Source: CAVYWD01 sp963772225 (GTDB lineage Bacteria; Myxococcota; Myxococcia; Myxococcales; UBA5297). From it: a stretch of DNA of 64,000 bases. How positions within the stretch are numbered: position 1 is the first letter of the stretch; every line of letters starts with the position of its first letter. Below are positions 52,649-61,230 of the stretch, one piece after another. The stretch spans positions 992,001-1,056,000 of the forward strand of contig CAVYWD010000001.1 of the NCBI GenBank assembly GCA_963772225.1, read 5' to 3'. The notes under the pieces were generated by a model that saw only the letters and a program-made list of their open reading frames with translations, had not been told where the DNA came from and did not search any database. The position numbers and the translations under genes were made by a program.

Positions 52649-53621
52649 GTGAACGACATCCGACCTATTCGTTCCTATTGCGGAACGCCATCGCTGTTGC
52701 TCGCCGCCGCCCTGCTCGCCGCCGCGGGATGCAACAACAGCGACGCCACGCCGATCACCACGGGCTTCATCACCCTGCAACAGGGGGCGCCCGAAGTTCC
52801 GTATTGGGACGACGCGCACGACGTCCTCTACATCGTGGACAACACCGGGAACCGCGTCTGGAAGTGGACGGACGAGCTCGGCGCCAATGCGTTGGCCTTC
52901 ACCCAGCCGTGGGCTTCGCTCGCGCTGCCGAGCGGCGCGACGACCCTCGCCTCCAACGTCACCCTCGGCCAGGCGACGGCTCTCCCCGACGGCACCTTCG
53001 TCGTGAACCGCTTCGGCACGCCGGGCGGAACCGCCTCGGGCGGCATCGCCTACGTCAAGCCGGACGGCGCCAGCGCGCTCGTCCCCAACCTGGACGGCAC
53101 GCGCCACCGCCTCGGCCTCGCCTACGACGCCGCCGGCGGCACGCTCTACGGCAGCTACTTCGGATCCACCGGCGCGGTCACGACGATCGACATCCACTCG
53201 GGCGAGACCGACCTTTCCACCGGCTTCGGGAAGATCGTCGGCCTCGTGGTCGCGTCGGGCAAGCTCTACGTCTCGGACCAGACGGCCGGCAAAGTCTTCT
53301 ACGCGCCGCTCTCGAGCATCCCCGCGACAATCGACGGCTGGTCCACGCTCGCGACGCTGGTGAAGCCCGACCAGATCTGCGCTGGCCCCAACGGGTCCAT
53401 CTTCTCGGGCCAGTTCCAGTCCGACGGCACCTCCAGCGCGCCGCTGGCCGTCCGGCGAGATCGCCTCCGACGGCGCGGTCACCTCCTTCACGCAAGACAC
53501 CCTCGACCAGGACATCTCCAAGCCGAGCGGCGTCTCCTACGACCCGACTCACAAGCGCCTGTTCGTGACCGACTCCGGGGACACGGCGCACATCGGCGTC
53601 CACATTTTCCCCGTCCCGTAG
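52649..53621 (+). CDS. SMP-30/NHL-like secreted lipoprotein (frameshifted here)
   Basis: About 323 residues after repair of a +1 shift near 53445-53455. GTG 52649 has AAGGAG 9 bases upstream. The signal ends LLAAAGC (lipobox). The body has propeller-type repeats (DDAHDVLYIVDNTGNRVWKW, ALPDGTFVVNRFG, GLAYDAAGGTLYGSYFG, GKLYVSDQTAGKVFYA). In the other frame it continues GEIASDGAVTSFTQ, PTHKRLFVTDSGDTAH and ends FPVP. A gluconolactonase or other binding role is possible. It is followed by the redoxin/cytochrome gene; without the repair the two would appear fused in one frame. Confidence 0.65.
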
Positions 53622-53716
53622 CTTGCACGCGTCGCCTCGGGCTCGCCGCGGCCGCCGCCCCGAGCTCGAGGCCTCGCCTTTCGCAAAAGCTCACCGCAAG
53701 TAAAGGGGCCACGCCC

Positions 53717-55441
53717 ATGTCGACCTATCGCGCGTTCGCCGCCGCGTTCCTGCCCGCTCTTCTCCTCATCGGCTGTGGAAAGAGCTCGAGCCCGACCTCG
53801 ACCCCCGCGGCCGTGGCCCTCAACCAGCCGCTGCCGAGCGTCTCGTTCATGGCCGCCGACGGCTCGAGCACTTCCCTCTCGTCCTACTCCGAGACGAGCC
53901 AGGCCCAGCCTCACCTCCTCATGATTCGCCTGGTCGCCGGCTGGTGCGGGACGTGCCAGTGGCACGCCGCCAACACGAGCTCCATGCTGCCGAGCGGCAT
54001 GAAAGACCGGGTCCGCGTGCTCGACGTCGTCCTCGCCGGCCAGGACAACGGCCCGCCGGTCCAAGCCGACATCACGGCTTGGGCGACGCTCGGCGACGGC
54101 ACCGCCACCGTGGTCGCGGACCCGAGCTTCCAGCTCGCCGGCCTCTTCCCGAGCCGCGCCGCGCTGCCCTACGTCGCCCTCGTGGATTCAAGGACCCTGA
54201 CGCCCTGGACCGCCCTCGTAAACCCCGAGCCCGACGCCGTCACCAACGCCGTGCAGGCCGCCGTCGCGCGGCTCGACGGGACGAGCGCCCCGGCGCCGGT
54301 GTCGAGCGCGCTCTACGACGGCCTCTTCACGCGCAAGCAGTGGGACCTGATCCGCGCCATGGCGCTGCCCAGCGCCCCGACGTCCGACCCGACCAACAAG
54401 TACGAGTCGGTCCCGGAGGTCATCGCCTTCGGGCAGACGCTGTTCTCGGACGGCGACCTGTCGCCGTCGTCGAAAAAGGTGTCCTGCAGCTCTTGCCATC
54501 CGTCGAACATGCTCTTCCAGGACGGCAAAGATCAGCCGCCCGAGGGCGTGGGCAGCCTCGGCCGCAACGCGCCGACCCTCCTCCTCACCTCCGAGCAGCG
54601 GTGGCACTTCTGGGACGGCCGCGCGGACTCGTCCTGGTCGCAGGCCACCATGCCCATCGAAGCGGACGTCGAGATGGGCTCATCGCGCCTCTACGTCGCG
54701 CACGTCATCCACGACAAGCACCAGGCGACCTACGAGGCCCTCTTCGGCGCGCTCCCGCCGCTCACCGACGCGACCCGCTTCCCCGCCGCGGGCATGCCCG
54801 GGACCGCGGCGTGGCAGGGCATGACCGACGCCGACCGCATCGCCGTGAACCGCGTCTTCGCCAACGTGGGCAAGTCGCTGGCCGCCTACGAGCGCAGCCT
54901 GTTCCCGTTGCCGAGCGCGCTGGACCAGTACGCCGCCGGCTCGGTGAATGCGCTCACCTCGGACGAGAAGGCGGGCCTTCAGGCCTTCTTCACTGCCGGC
55001 TGCGCGCAGTGCCACCACGGCCCGCGGCTCAGCGACGGCTCCTTCCACGTGCTCCGCTTCCCCACCGGCAACCCCGACCGCACCCCCGACAATGGCCGCA
55101 TCGACGGCATCCCCGCGCTCCTCGCGGGCGACTTCCTCAAGTCGAGCCTCTACAGCGACGCGCCCACCGCGCCCCTCTCGGTCTCCTCGGGCCCCGGCCT
55201 GCTCGGCGCCTTCAAGACGCCCATGCTGCGAGGCGTCGCCTTCACCGCGCCCTATGGCCACGGCGGGACGTACGGTGGGCTGGGCGCCACCATCCAGGCG
55301 CACCAGCAGGGTGGGCTGCCCGCGAGCAGCCCCTACGCCGTGGGCACCACCGAGCCCTGGGTGCCCGAATTCGACACGGTGTTGATTCCGCAGATCGAGA
55401 CTTTTTTGCAGACCTTGCGGCTCGACCTCCCCGCGCAGTGA
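53717..55441 (+). CDS. lipoprotein fusing a redoxin domain to a di-haem cytochrome c peroxidase-type domain
   Basis: A 574-residue lipoprotein (signal FLPALLLIGC). Residues about 30-190 form a thioredoxin-like domain with a WCGTC motif (RLVAGWCGTCQWHA). The rest is a MauG/CCP-type di-haem domain. The first haem motif is CSSCH, followed by FWDGRADSSWSQA; the second is CAQCHHGPRLSDG. Later come LGAFKTPMLRGVAFTAPYGH and GGTYGGL. Such proteins reduce peroxide or oxidise protein side chains in the periplasm. The redoxin could supply or sense thiols; the combination in one chain is uncommon. ATG 53717 begins the signal. Confidence 0.75.
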   Translation: MSTYRAFAAAFLPALLLIGCGKSSSPTSTPAAVALNQPLPSVSFMAADGSSTSLSSYSETSQAQPHLLMIRLVAGWCGTCQWHAANTSSMLPSGMKDRVRVLDVVLAGQDNGPPVQADITAWATLGDGTATVVADPSFQLAGLFPSRAALPYVALVDSRTLTPWTALVNPEPDAVTNAVQAAVARLDGTSAPAPVSSALYDGLFTRKQWDLIRAMALPSAPTSDPTNKYESVPEVIAFGQTLFSDGDLSPSSKKVSCSSCHPSNMLFQDGKDQPPEGVGSLGRNAPTLLLTSEQRWHFWDGRADSSWSQATMPIEADVEMGSSRLYVAHVIHDKHQATYEALFGALPPLTDATRFPAAGMPGTAAWQGMTDADRIAVNRVFANVGKSLAAYERSLFPLPSALDQYAAGSVNALTSDEKAGLQAFFTAGCAQCHHGPRLSDGSFHVLRFPTGNPDRTPDNGRIDGIPALLAGDFLKSSLYSDAPTAPLSVSSGPGLLGAFKTPMLRGVAFTAPYGHGGTYGGLGATIQAHQQGGLPASSPYAVGTTEPWVPEFDTVLIPQIETFLQTLRLDLPAQ

Positions 55442-55672
55442 CCTCGGCGCCATCACCCGGCTGGCGCGCCTGGTGCGGCGCCGGCCGCGGCGGCCGAGGT
55501 GAATTCGCGGGCGAGCCCGCGCGCGTCGCGGCGAGAACGGGCGCCCACGCTGGATCGTGGCGCGCGGATCAGGCTGGTTCCGGGCATAAGCGCGAACACT
55601 GCGACCGCGCGCCACGTGGGCCCGTCCGGCTCGGCACGCACGGGACTGTTGAACGTCGGGGCCCGCGATCTC

Positions 55673-56398
55673 TCAACCCGCCGGTGCGCTCGGCGCAGTC
55701 TCCTGCGCGGAAGCGAGGGCGAGCTCGCGCGCGAGCCGCGGGCCCGACGCCTCGCCTTCATGCTTGAAGAAGACGTAGGCCGCGCTCCAGGGCTGCGCCC
55801 GGACGACGGCGGCCCAGCGGCCGAGCTCCGCCGGGCCGTAGGTTCCACGCCGCAGGCGCAGATACCCGAAGTGAGCGGTCGCCATCACCTCGGCAGGAGG
55901 GCCGTTCATATCGGCGGCGCAAAGGGCCGCGCCCCGCCGCGCGAGCGATCGCAGGACCTGCGCGTCGCGCCACGACCGATGCCGAAACTCGAACGCGACC
56001 TGCAGCCCGAGAGGCAAGGCCTCGAGGAAGCGATCGAGCGCGCCGACGTCCGCGGCTTGGGTCGGCGGCAGTTGAAAGAGCACGGGCCCCAGGTGCGGCC
56101 CCAGCGCGCTGAGCGCGTCGACGAATGCCGCCAGCGCCGAGCTCCCGGCATCGAGCGGCCCGCGATGGGTGATTCGCCCCGGCGCTTTGAGAGCAAATCG
56201 AAAGCCCGCCGGCACCTGGCCCACCCAGCGCTCTAGAATTCGAGGCGACGGAAGGCGATAGAAGGTGTTGTTGATTTCCACCGCGGCCAGGCGCTCCGCG
56301 TAGAAGCGCAGGCGCTCGCTCGCAGGCAGGCCGAGAGGGTAGAAGCGGCCGGCCCATTGCGGGTCGCTGAAGCTGCTGGTGCCGACGAAGAGGTCCAT
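55673..56398 (-). CDS. DUF72 (YecE-like) family protein
   Basis: A 241-residue cytoplasmic TIM-barrel-like protein of the DUF72 family: LFVGTSSFSDPQWAGRFYP, RLAAVEINNTFYRLPS, FRFALKAPGRITH, LGPVLFQLPP, VAFEFRHRSW, GYLRLRRG and YVFFKHEG. All these segments are diagnostic. The biochemical role of the family is not established. Its 3' end faces the redoxin/cytochrome gene across a 230-base gap. Confidence 0.85.
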   Translation of the reverse strand: MDLFVGTSSFSDPQWAGRFYPLGLPASERLRFYAERLAAVEINNTFYRLPSPRILERWVGQVPAGFRFALKAPGRITHRGPLDAGSSALAAFVDALSALGPHLGPVLFQLPPTQAADVGALDRFLEALPLGLQVAFEFRHRSWRDAQVLRSLARRGAALCAADMNGPPAEVMATAHFGYLRLRRGTYGPAELGRWAAVVRAQPWSAAYVFFKHEGEASGPRLARELALASAQETAPSAPAG

Positions 56399-56773
56399 CT
56401 CGCGAAAGAAGATGGCCCGCGGGCCGCGACCGCGGCACCCACCCGGTCCCGGTCCCAGTCCCGGAATACGCCGGCCGCCGGCGAGCCGCCGGGTCGCTGG
56501 CTACCTGCTCGCGGCCGGGCACCTCCAACGAAGCAGGAGGCGAGCGCGAACCGCCTTCAATGCTTCGGCGCCGCGCCATGCCGTGCGCCGCTTAGTCATC
56601 GCTCCGAAATATCTGCTCCATCTCAACGTCCGATCCATCCCGGCTGGCGTCGTTGCTCGTCGGTTACATGCGCTCTGGCATGCGCCCTCCTCGCGCCTCG
56701 CCATCCTTTGCGCCTCGGACGTTGAGATCTGGAGCATCTATTTCTGCGCGATTCCTTAGCGGACGGCGCGCCC
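56399..56773. other. intergenic region, no gene supported
   Basis: 375 bases between two minus-strand genes. Small frames exist on both strands but none has family or translational signals. Base composition is more mixed from about 56,560 on. Confidence 0.35.
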
Positions 56774-57898
56774 TCACCTGCGGTGCATCACGCGCGGCGA
56801 GGCCTCGGGCAAGTCGAACGCCAGCGACGCTTGGCGCCGCATCAGCTCCAGTATCCCCAACCTGCCCGGCGGGCTGCGGGGCGCGCCGCCCCAGGCGCGG
56901 TAGAGAGTGTGGGCGCTGGTCACGAGCCGCTCGGGCGAGTCCCAGCAGGCGAAGGGGCGGGAGCGGAAATCCGCGCTGACGATGACGCTCCGCGCGGCCT
57001 CGAGCGCCGCCATCCCGTCGGCGCGGCAGCGGTGAAGCGCCTCCTGGATGTAGTCCCAGTAATCGATCACCTGCTGCACCTCGGCCCGGGTGGCCAGCGG
57101 GCCGTGCCCGGGGACGACCACCTCGGCGTCCAGCGCCAGCAGCCGCTTCAGGCCCGCCACCCACGTCTCGCACGGGCCGGACCACATCACCGGGGTCGAG
57201 CCGACGAACAAGAGGTCGCCCGCGTAGACCACCCGGTCTCGCGGCACGTAGACCAGGGCGTCGCCGTCGGTGTGGCCGGGGCCCACCTCCAGCGCGACGA
57301 TCTCCACGCCGCGCACGCGCAGCGTCTTCTCGCCGCTGAATCCCTCGTTGGGCTCGGCGATGCGCACGCCGGCGAAGTCGTACGGCTCGAGCATTCGCGA
57401 GACGTAGCGGCCGAAGCGGTCGAGGCCCGCGACGGGCACGGGCCCGAGCGCGCGGCCCAAGAGCTTCAGCGCCTGCAGCGCTTGCGGCTGCAAGTGGTGC
57501 ATCTGGCGAATGCAGGCGTTCGTGGCCACGATGGCCTTGTCGGCGAAGAGCTGGTTGCCCCAGCAATGGTCGCCGTCGGAGTGAGTGTTGATCACCGTCT
57601 CGACAGGCGCGCGGCCCAAGACCGGCGCGGACGCGGCCAGCATCTCGCGGGTGCGCCGCAAGTCCCAGCAGGTGTCGACGAGCACGCTCGCGCCGCCGCA
57701 GTCGATGAGCCCGACGTTGCTCTCGCCCCACGAGCCGTTGGGCACCATCCAGGCGTAGCTGCCCGCGCCGATGCGGTAGAGCCCCTCGCGATAGAGAGCG
57801 GGCTCGCCGAAGCGCGAAAGGGTTTGGAAGGCGGGGCCGGACAGCCATTCGGCACGGCGCATGGCCGGCCCGGCCGCGCTCGCTTCACCCAATGGCAT
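56774..57898 (-). CDS. MBL-fold metallo-hydrolase
   Basis: A 374-residue metallo-beta-lactamase-fold protein: VGLIDCGGASVLVDTCWDL, VINTHSDGDHCWGN (the metal-binding HxDGDH motif), EIVALEVGPGHTDGDALVYV with the third His, VVYAGDLLF and VVVPGHGPL. The set suits a hydrolase of quinoprotein-associated or glyoxalase type; the substrate is unknown. ATG 57898 overlaps the upstream fumarylacetoacetate-hydrolase gene by 14 bases, implying one operon and perhaps a common pathway of aromatic or organic-acid breakdown. Confidence 0.8.
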   Translation of the reverse strand: MPLGEASAAGPAMRRAEWLSGPAFQTLSRFGEPALYREGLYRIGAGSYAWMVPNGSWGESNVGLIDCGGASVLVDTCWDLRRTREMLAASAPVLGRAPVETVINTHSDGDHCWGNQLFADKAIVATNACIRQMHHLQPQALQALKLLGRALGPVPVAGLDRFGRYVSRMLEPYDFAGVRIAEPNEGFSGEKTLRVRGVEIVALEVGPGHTDGDALVYVPRDRVVYAGDLLFVGSTPVMWSGPCETWVAGLKRLLALDAEVVVPGHGPLATRAEVQQVIDYWDYIQEALHRCRADGMAALEAARSVIVSADFRSRPFACWDSPERLVTSAHTLYRAWGGAPRSPPGRLGILELMRRQASLAFDLPEASPRVMHRR

Positions 57899-58778
57899 GG
57901 ACGACCTCGCCGATGGGATCGATGACCATTCGCAGCTCGTCGCCGGGCCGCAGCCAGTTTCCCGTCTCCATTCCGGAGCCGTCGGGCAACGTGCCGGAGG
58001 CCACGAGCTCGCCCGGAAAGAGGCGCTCGCCGCGGGACAGGTGGGCGAGCACCTCGCCCGGGCTCCAGCGCATGTCCTGGGTCGAGGTGCGCGCGACGCA
58101 GCGGCCGTTGATCTCCACGCGGGCGTCGAGCGCCCGGACGCGCGGAAGGATCTCGTCGGCGGTCGCCAGGGTCTGCGACATGGAGCTCAGGAAGTGCTTC
58201 GACTTCTGCGGCCCGAGCCCGGTCTGCATCTCGGCCCGCTGGACGTCGCGCGCCGTGAAGTCGTTGAGGACCACGAAGCCGCCGATGGCGTCGGCCGCTT
58301 CTTCCGGCGTGGCGTTGAAGAGCGGCTTCGCCAACACCCATGCCAGCTCCAGCTCGTAGTCCAGGGCGCGGGTATAGGCGGGTGGCTGGACCGCCGCTCC
58401 GCTGGGCACGATGGTAAGGTGATTGCCGAAGTAGTAGACCGGCTGCTGGTGAAAGAGCGGCGCCGGCCGGAACGGCGGGAAGGTCCGGCGCAACAGCGCC
58501 TCGTACAACTGGCTCACGCGAAAGGCCGCGGGCATGAATCGCCGCGCGTAGCCGCGCGAGGACTGCACCCAGTGCCGCTCGAAGAGCATGCAGTCGCGGA
58601 AGGACCTGGGCTGAAACGGCAGCGCCCCTCCGGCACCGTCGACAGGGTCGGGCGGCAGACGCTCCAGCCAGGACAGAGCCCCGCCGGGCGCCGGCAGATT
58701 GGCCCAGCGCCCATCTCGCTCCTCCTGCAACACCCCGCCTTCAGGGCGACTCGACTCGACTCGGCGGCGGATTTTCAC
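57885..58778 (-). CDS. fumarylacetoacetate hydrolase family protein
   Basis: A 297-residue FAH-family enzyme: FRDCMLFERHWVQSSRG, PVYYFGNHLTIVPSG, LDYELELAWVLAKPL (metal-ligand E-x-E), GGFVVLNDFTARDVQRAEM, GPQKSKHFLSSM and ELVASGTLPDGSGMETG. The family cleaves or hydrates C-C bonds in keto acids, with Mg/Ca in the site. The start is GTG 58778 with a weak ribosome site. Coupling to the MBL-fold gene points to a shared catabolic route; the specific substrate cannot be given. Confidence 0.8.
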   Translation of the reverse strand: MKIRRRVESSRPEGGVLQEERDGRWANLPAPGGALSWLERLPPDPVDGAGGALPFQPRSFRDCMLFERHWVQSSRGYARRFMPAAFRVSQLYEALLRRTFPPFRPAPLFHQQPVYYFGNHLTIVPSGAAVQPPAYTRALDYELELAWVLAKPLFNATPEEAADAIGGFVVLNDFTARDVQRAEMQTGLGPQKSKHFLSSMSQTLATADEILPRVRALDARVEINGRCVARTSTQDMRWSPGEVLAHLSRGERLFPGELVASGTLPDGSGMETGNWLRPGDELRMVIDPIGEVVHAIG

Positions 58779-58795
58779 AGGGCCTTTTTATCATA

Positions 58796-59131
58796 GTGCT
58801 CGCGGGCACGCGCAAACGCGTTCGGCGAACCTGCCCCGCTCAGGAATACAAAAACGTTAGACGCATCCGCTTCACTCGGAGCAAGGACAGCAAGACGTTG
58901 TATGCCATTGGAATGGGGTGGCCTGCCGGCAATCAAATGGTGATCACAACCTTGAGCTCGGGGTCGTTCGACGCTTCCACGATCAAGGAAATCCGCTTTG
59001 TCGGTGGGGATGTCTGCACGTACTCCCAGGACGGCTCGGGTTTGAAAGTGAGCTTGCCGTCCAGCGCGAGCAACAGCGACGGTTATGCCGTGAAGATCTC
59101 CTTCAGCGGCAGCATTCCAGCCCCTCGGTGA
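58796..59131 (+). pseudogene. C-terminal fragment of an alpha-L-fucosidase
   Basis: The frame reads DIRFTRSKD-like sequence (RRIRFTRSKDSKTLYAIGMG, WPAGNQMVITTLSS) and SQDGSGLKVSLPSSASNSDG, which matches the C-terminal beta-sandwich of family GH29 fucosidases. The catalytic barrel is absent and the frame begins at a junction near 58,800-58,840. Codon use is less GC-rich than the neighbours, so this is a remnant of an acquired gene. Confidence 0.65.
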
Positions 59132-59418
59132 GTCAGGACCGCCGATCAAGAGAACCTCGGCCCCCTCGCCTCCCTCTCTCGCAGCGTCAGCGCCGTGTGC
59201 GTCGTCTGCGTGGGCGCCTCCTCGGTCTCGTGGAGCGGCTCCACCCGCGACCCGGCTTCGGCCGCGGCCCGCTGAGCCCCCCGCTGAGGCCTGCGAGGGC
59301 GAGGAGGGCGCGAGGCACAAGGGCGGCCTTGGCTCCCCGCCGCCGGCGGTCGAGGCCCTGGCCTCCGCCGCGAGCGCTGGTAATATCCGCGCCTCCACCG
59401 AGAACCGACGGGAGAGCC

Positions 59419-60733
59419 ATGACCGCTTTGCGACCGCTCCGCGACCTGCCCACCCAGAACCTCTTTCGCCGCGGCGACGTCTTCGTCCTGTTCGGCGAGC
59501 TCTTCGGCCGCGGCTACGCCAACGGCCTCGTCGACCAGGCTCGCGCGGCGGGCATGACCATTTTGGGCATCACCGTCGGCCGGCGCGGCGATGACAACCG
59601 CCTTCGGCCGCTCACCGACGAGGAGCGAAAGGCGGCGGAGGCCAGCTTGGGCGGGCGCATCATCAACGTGCCGCTCATGGCCGGCTTCGACCTGGACGCC
59701 CCGGACGGCTCGCCCACCCCCGCCGAGCTCCTATCCGGCCTGAAGCTGAACGACTGGAGGGAGGCCAAGCTCGACTGGAAGCAGATTCGAGCGGTGCCGC
59801 CAGGTGGGCGTCGAGCGGTTTCGCGCCGCCCTCGCGCAGGTCGCCGCGCAGCTGAACGAGGCCATCCCCGACGGCGCCAACGCCTTCTTCGCCCACACCA
59901 TGGCCGGCGGCATCCCCAAGACGAAGATCTTCCTGGCCATCGCCAACCGCATCTACAAGGGCCGCGGCGAGCGCTTCCTCTCCTCGCGCGCGCTGCTCGA
60001 CAGCGACCTGGGCAAGCTCATCCTCATGAACTTCGAAGAGGTGACCGCCAACAGCTTTCAGCACCTGCTCGAGGGTACCCGCGCCATCCGCGAGCGGCTC
60101 GCCCGGAGCGGCGGCCAAGTGCGCTACACGGCCTACGGCTACCACGGCACCGAGGTCTTGGTTCAGGGCCGGTACCAGTGGCAGACCTACTCCAACTACA
60201 CCCAGGGCTACGCCAAGATGCGCCTCGAGCAGCACGCCGAGGCCGCCTGGCAGCAGGGCATCCAGGCGACGGTCTTCAACTGCCCCGAGATCCGCACCAA
60301 CTCCAGCGACATCTTCGTCGGCGTCGAGCTCTCGCTTTTCCCGCTGCTCCAGGCTTTGAAGAAGGAAGGCGGCGGCGACTGGGTCGACCGCCAGTGGGCC
60401 CATTGCCAATCGCTGCTCAGGGACGGCGCGTCCTTGGCGTCGGTCCTCGAGCGGATTGAGCGCTACAACGACGAGCCGGACATCGCCCGGTATCGCGACT
60501 TCGGCGCGTGGCCCATGGACAACACCGCCGAGCTGGCCGAGCTGATGGTCGGCACCTCGGAGGAGATCACCGACCTGCACCGCGAACGCAAGGCGCTCAT
60601 CAGCGACCACCTGAGCTCGCTGGTGCTCGAGGCCACCGGCCCGCTCATCTTCCGCGAGGCGAGCGCGCCGCGCGCCCCGGTGCTCTGGATCAGCCACGAC
60701 GTCGTCGCCAAGCAGCTCTTGAAGCTTCACTGA
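59419..60733 (+). CDS. FabMG-type enoyl-ACP-reductase-like protein (frameshifted here)
   Basis: About 437 residues once a +1 shift near 59793 is repaired (length 3n+1). GGGAG precedes ATG 59419. The N-terminus has LPTQNLFRRGDVFVLFGELF, YANGLVDQARAAGMTILGIT and VGRRGDDN, a nucleotide-binding-like start. After the shift the protein continues GANAFFAHTMAGGIPKTKIF, VRYTAYGYHGTEVLVQGRYQ, ATVFNCPEIRTNSSDIFVGV. I recall this text as the FabMG family, reported to act as enoyl-ACP reductase, but without a search this is only moderately sure. It stands alone between a fucosidase remnant and an unknown small gene. Confidence 0.55.
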
Positions 60734-60765
60734 AGGACGAGCCCCGAAAGGCCCGCCCCGCGCGG

Positions 60766-61086
60766 TCAGCCTTGGCCGCGCGGAAGCTCGCGCAGCGAGA
60801 CGATGGCGGACGCCGGCTCCCCGTGCGGATAGCTCATCTCCAGCAGGAGCTCGAGCAATTGAGCGGGAGACGCCCAGTCGGCGCACCAGGTCTGAAAATG
60901 GGCCGACTCGTCGTAGCTCCACAGGTCGTGTCCCAGCCCGCGAAGCTCGCTGACGATGACTTTGGCCTCGGCCTCCGGATCGGTCGATTCCCGGAGGCGC
61001 ACCTCGATGGCGCCCTGCAGCTCTTTAGCGAGCGACTCCCTGTCCTGCGCCGCCGCGAAGCCCTCAGAGCTGAACTTCACTTCCAT
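60766..61086 (-). CDS. hypothetical small protein
   Basis: A 106-residue soluble protein, not recognised: EVKFSSEGFAAAQDRESLAK, EAKVIVSELRGLGHDLWSYD, FQTWCADWASPAQLLELLLE. GGGAG lies before ATG 61086. No signal or motif. It converges with the FabMG-like gene. Confidence 0.55.
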   Translation of the reverse strand: MEVKFSSEGFAAAQDRESLAKELQGAIEVRLRESTDPEAEAKVIVSELRGLGHDLWSYDESAHFQTWCADWASPAQLLELLLEMSYPHGEPASAIVSLRELPRGQG

Positions 61087-61230
61087 GTCGTCTCCCTGGA
61101 GTTTTTTGCCGCCGTTCGAAGGCCGATTCTCTTTACCTCTTTACCGGCGGCCGTGCATCCCTCGCGCGCATCTTCGAAGCGGGCCGGCTCGGCGACCGCC
61201 GCTTTCGCGCGGGTCCAAAGGCGCCCTGGC

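Noticed and set aside
52649..55441. One 930-codon protein fusing the SMP-30-like and redoxin/cytochrome proteins
   Set aside because: The join region is the wrong frame of the first gene; that gene has its own stop at 53621 and the second has its own start and lipoprotein signal at 53717.
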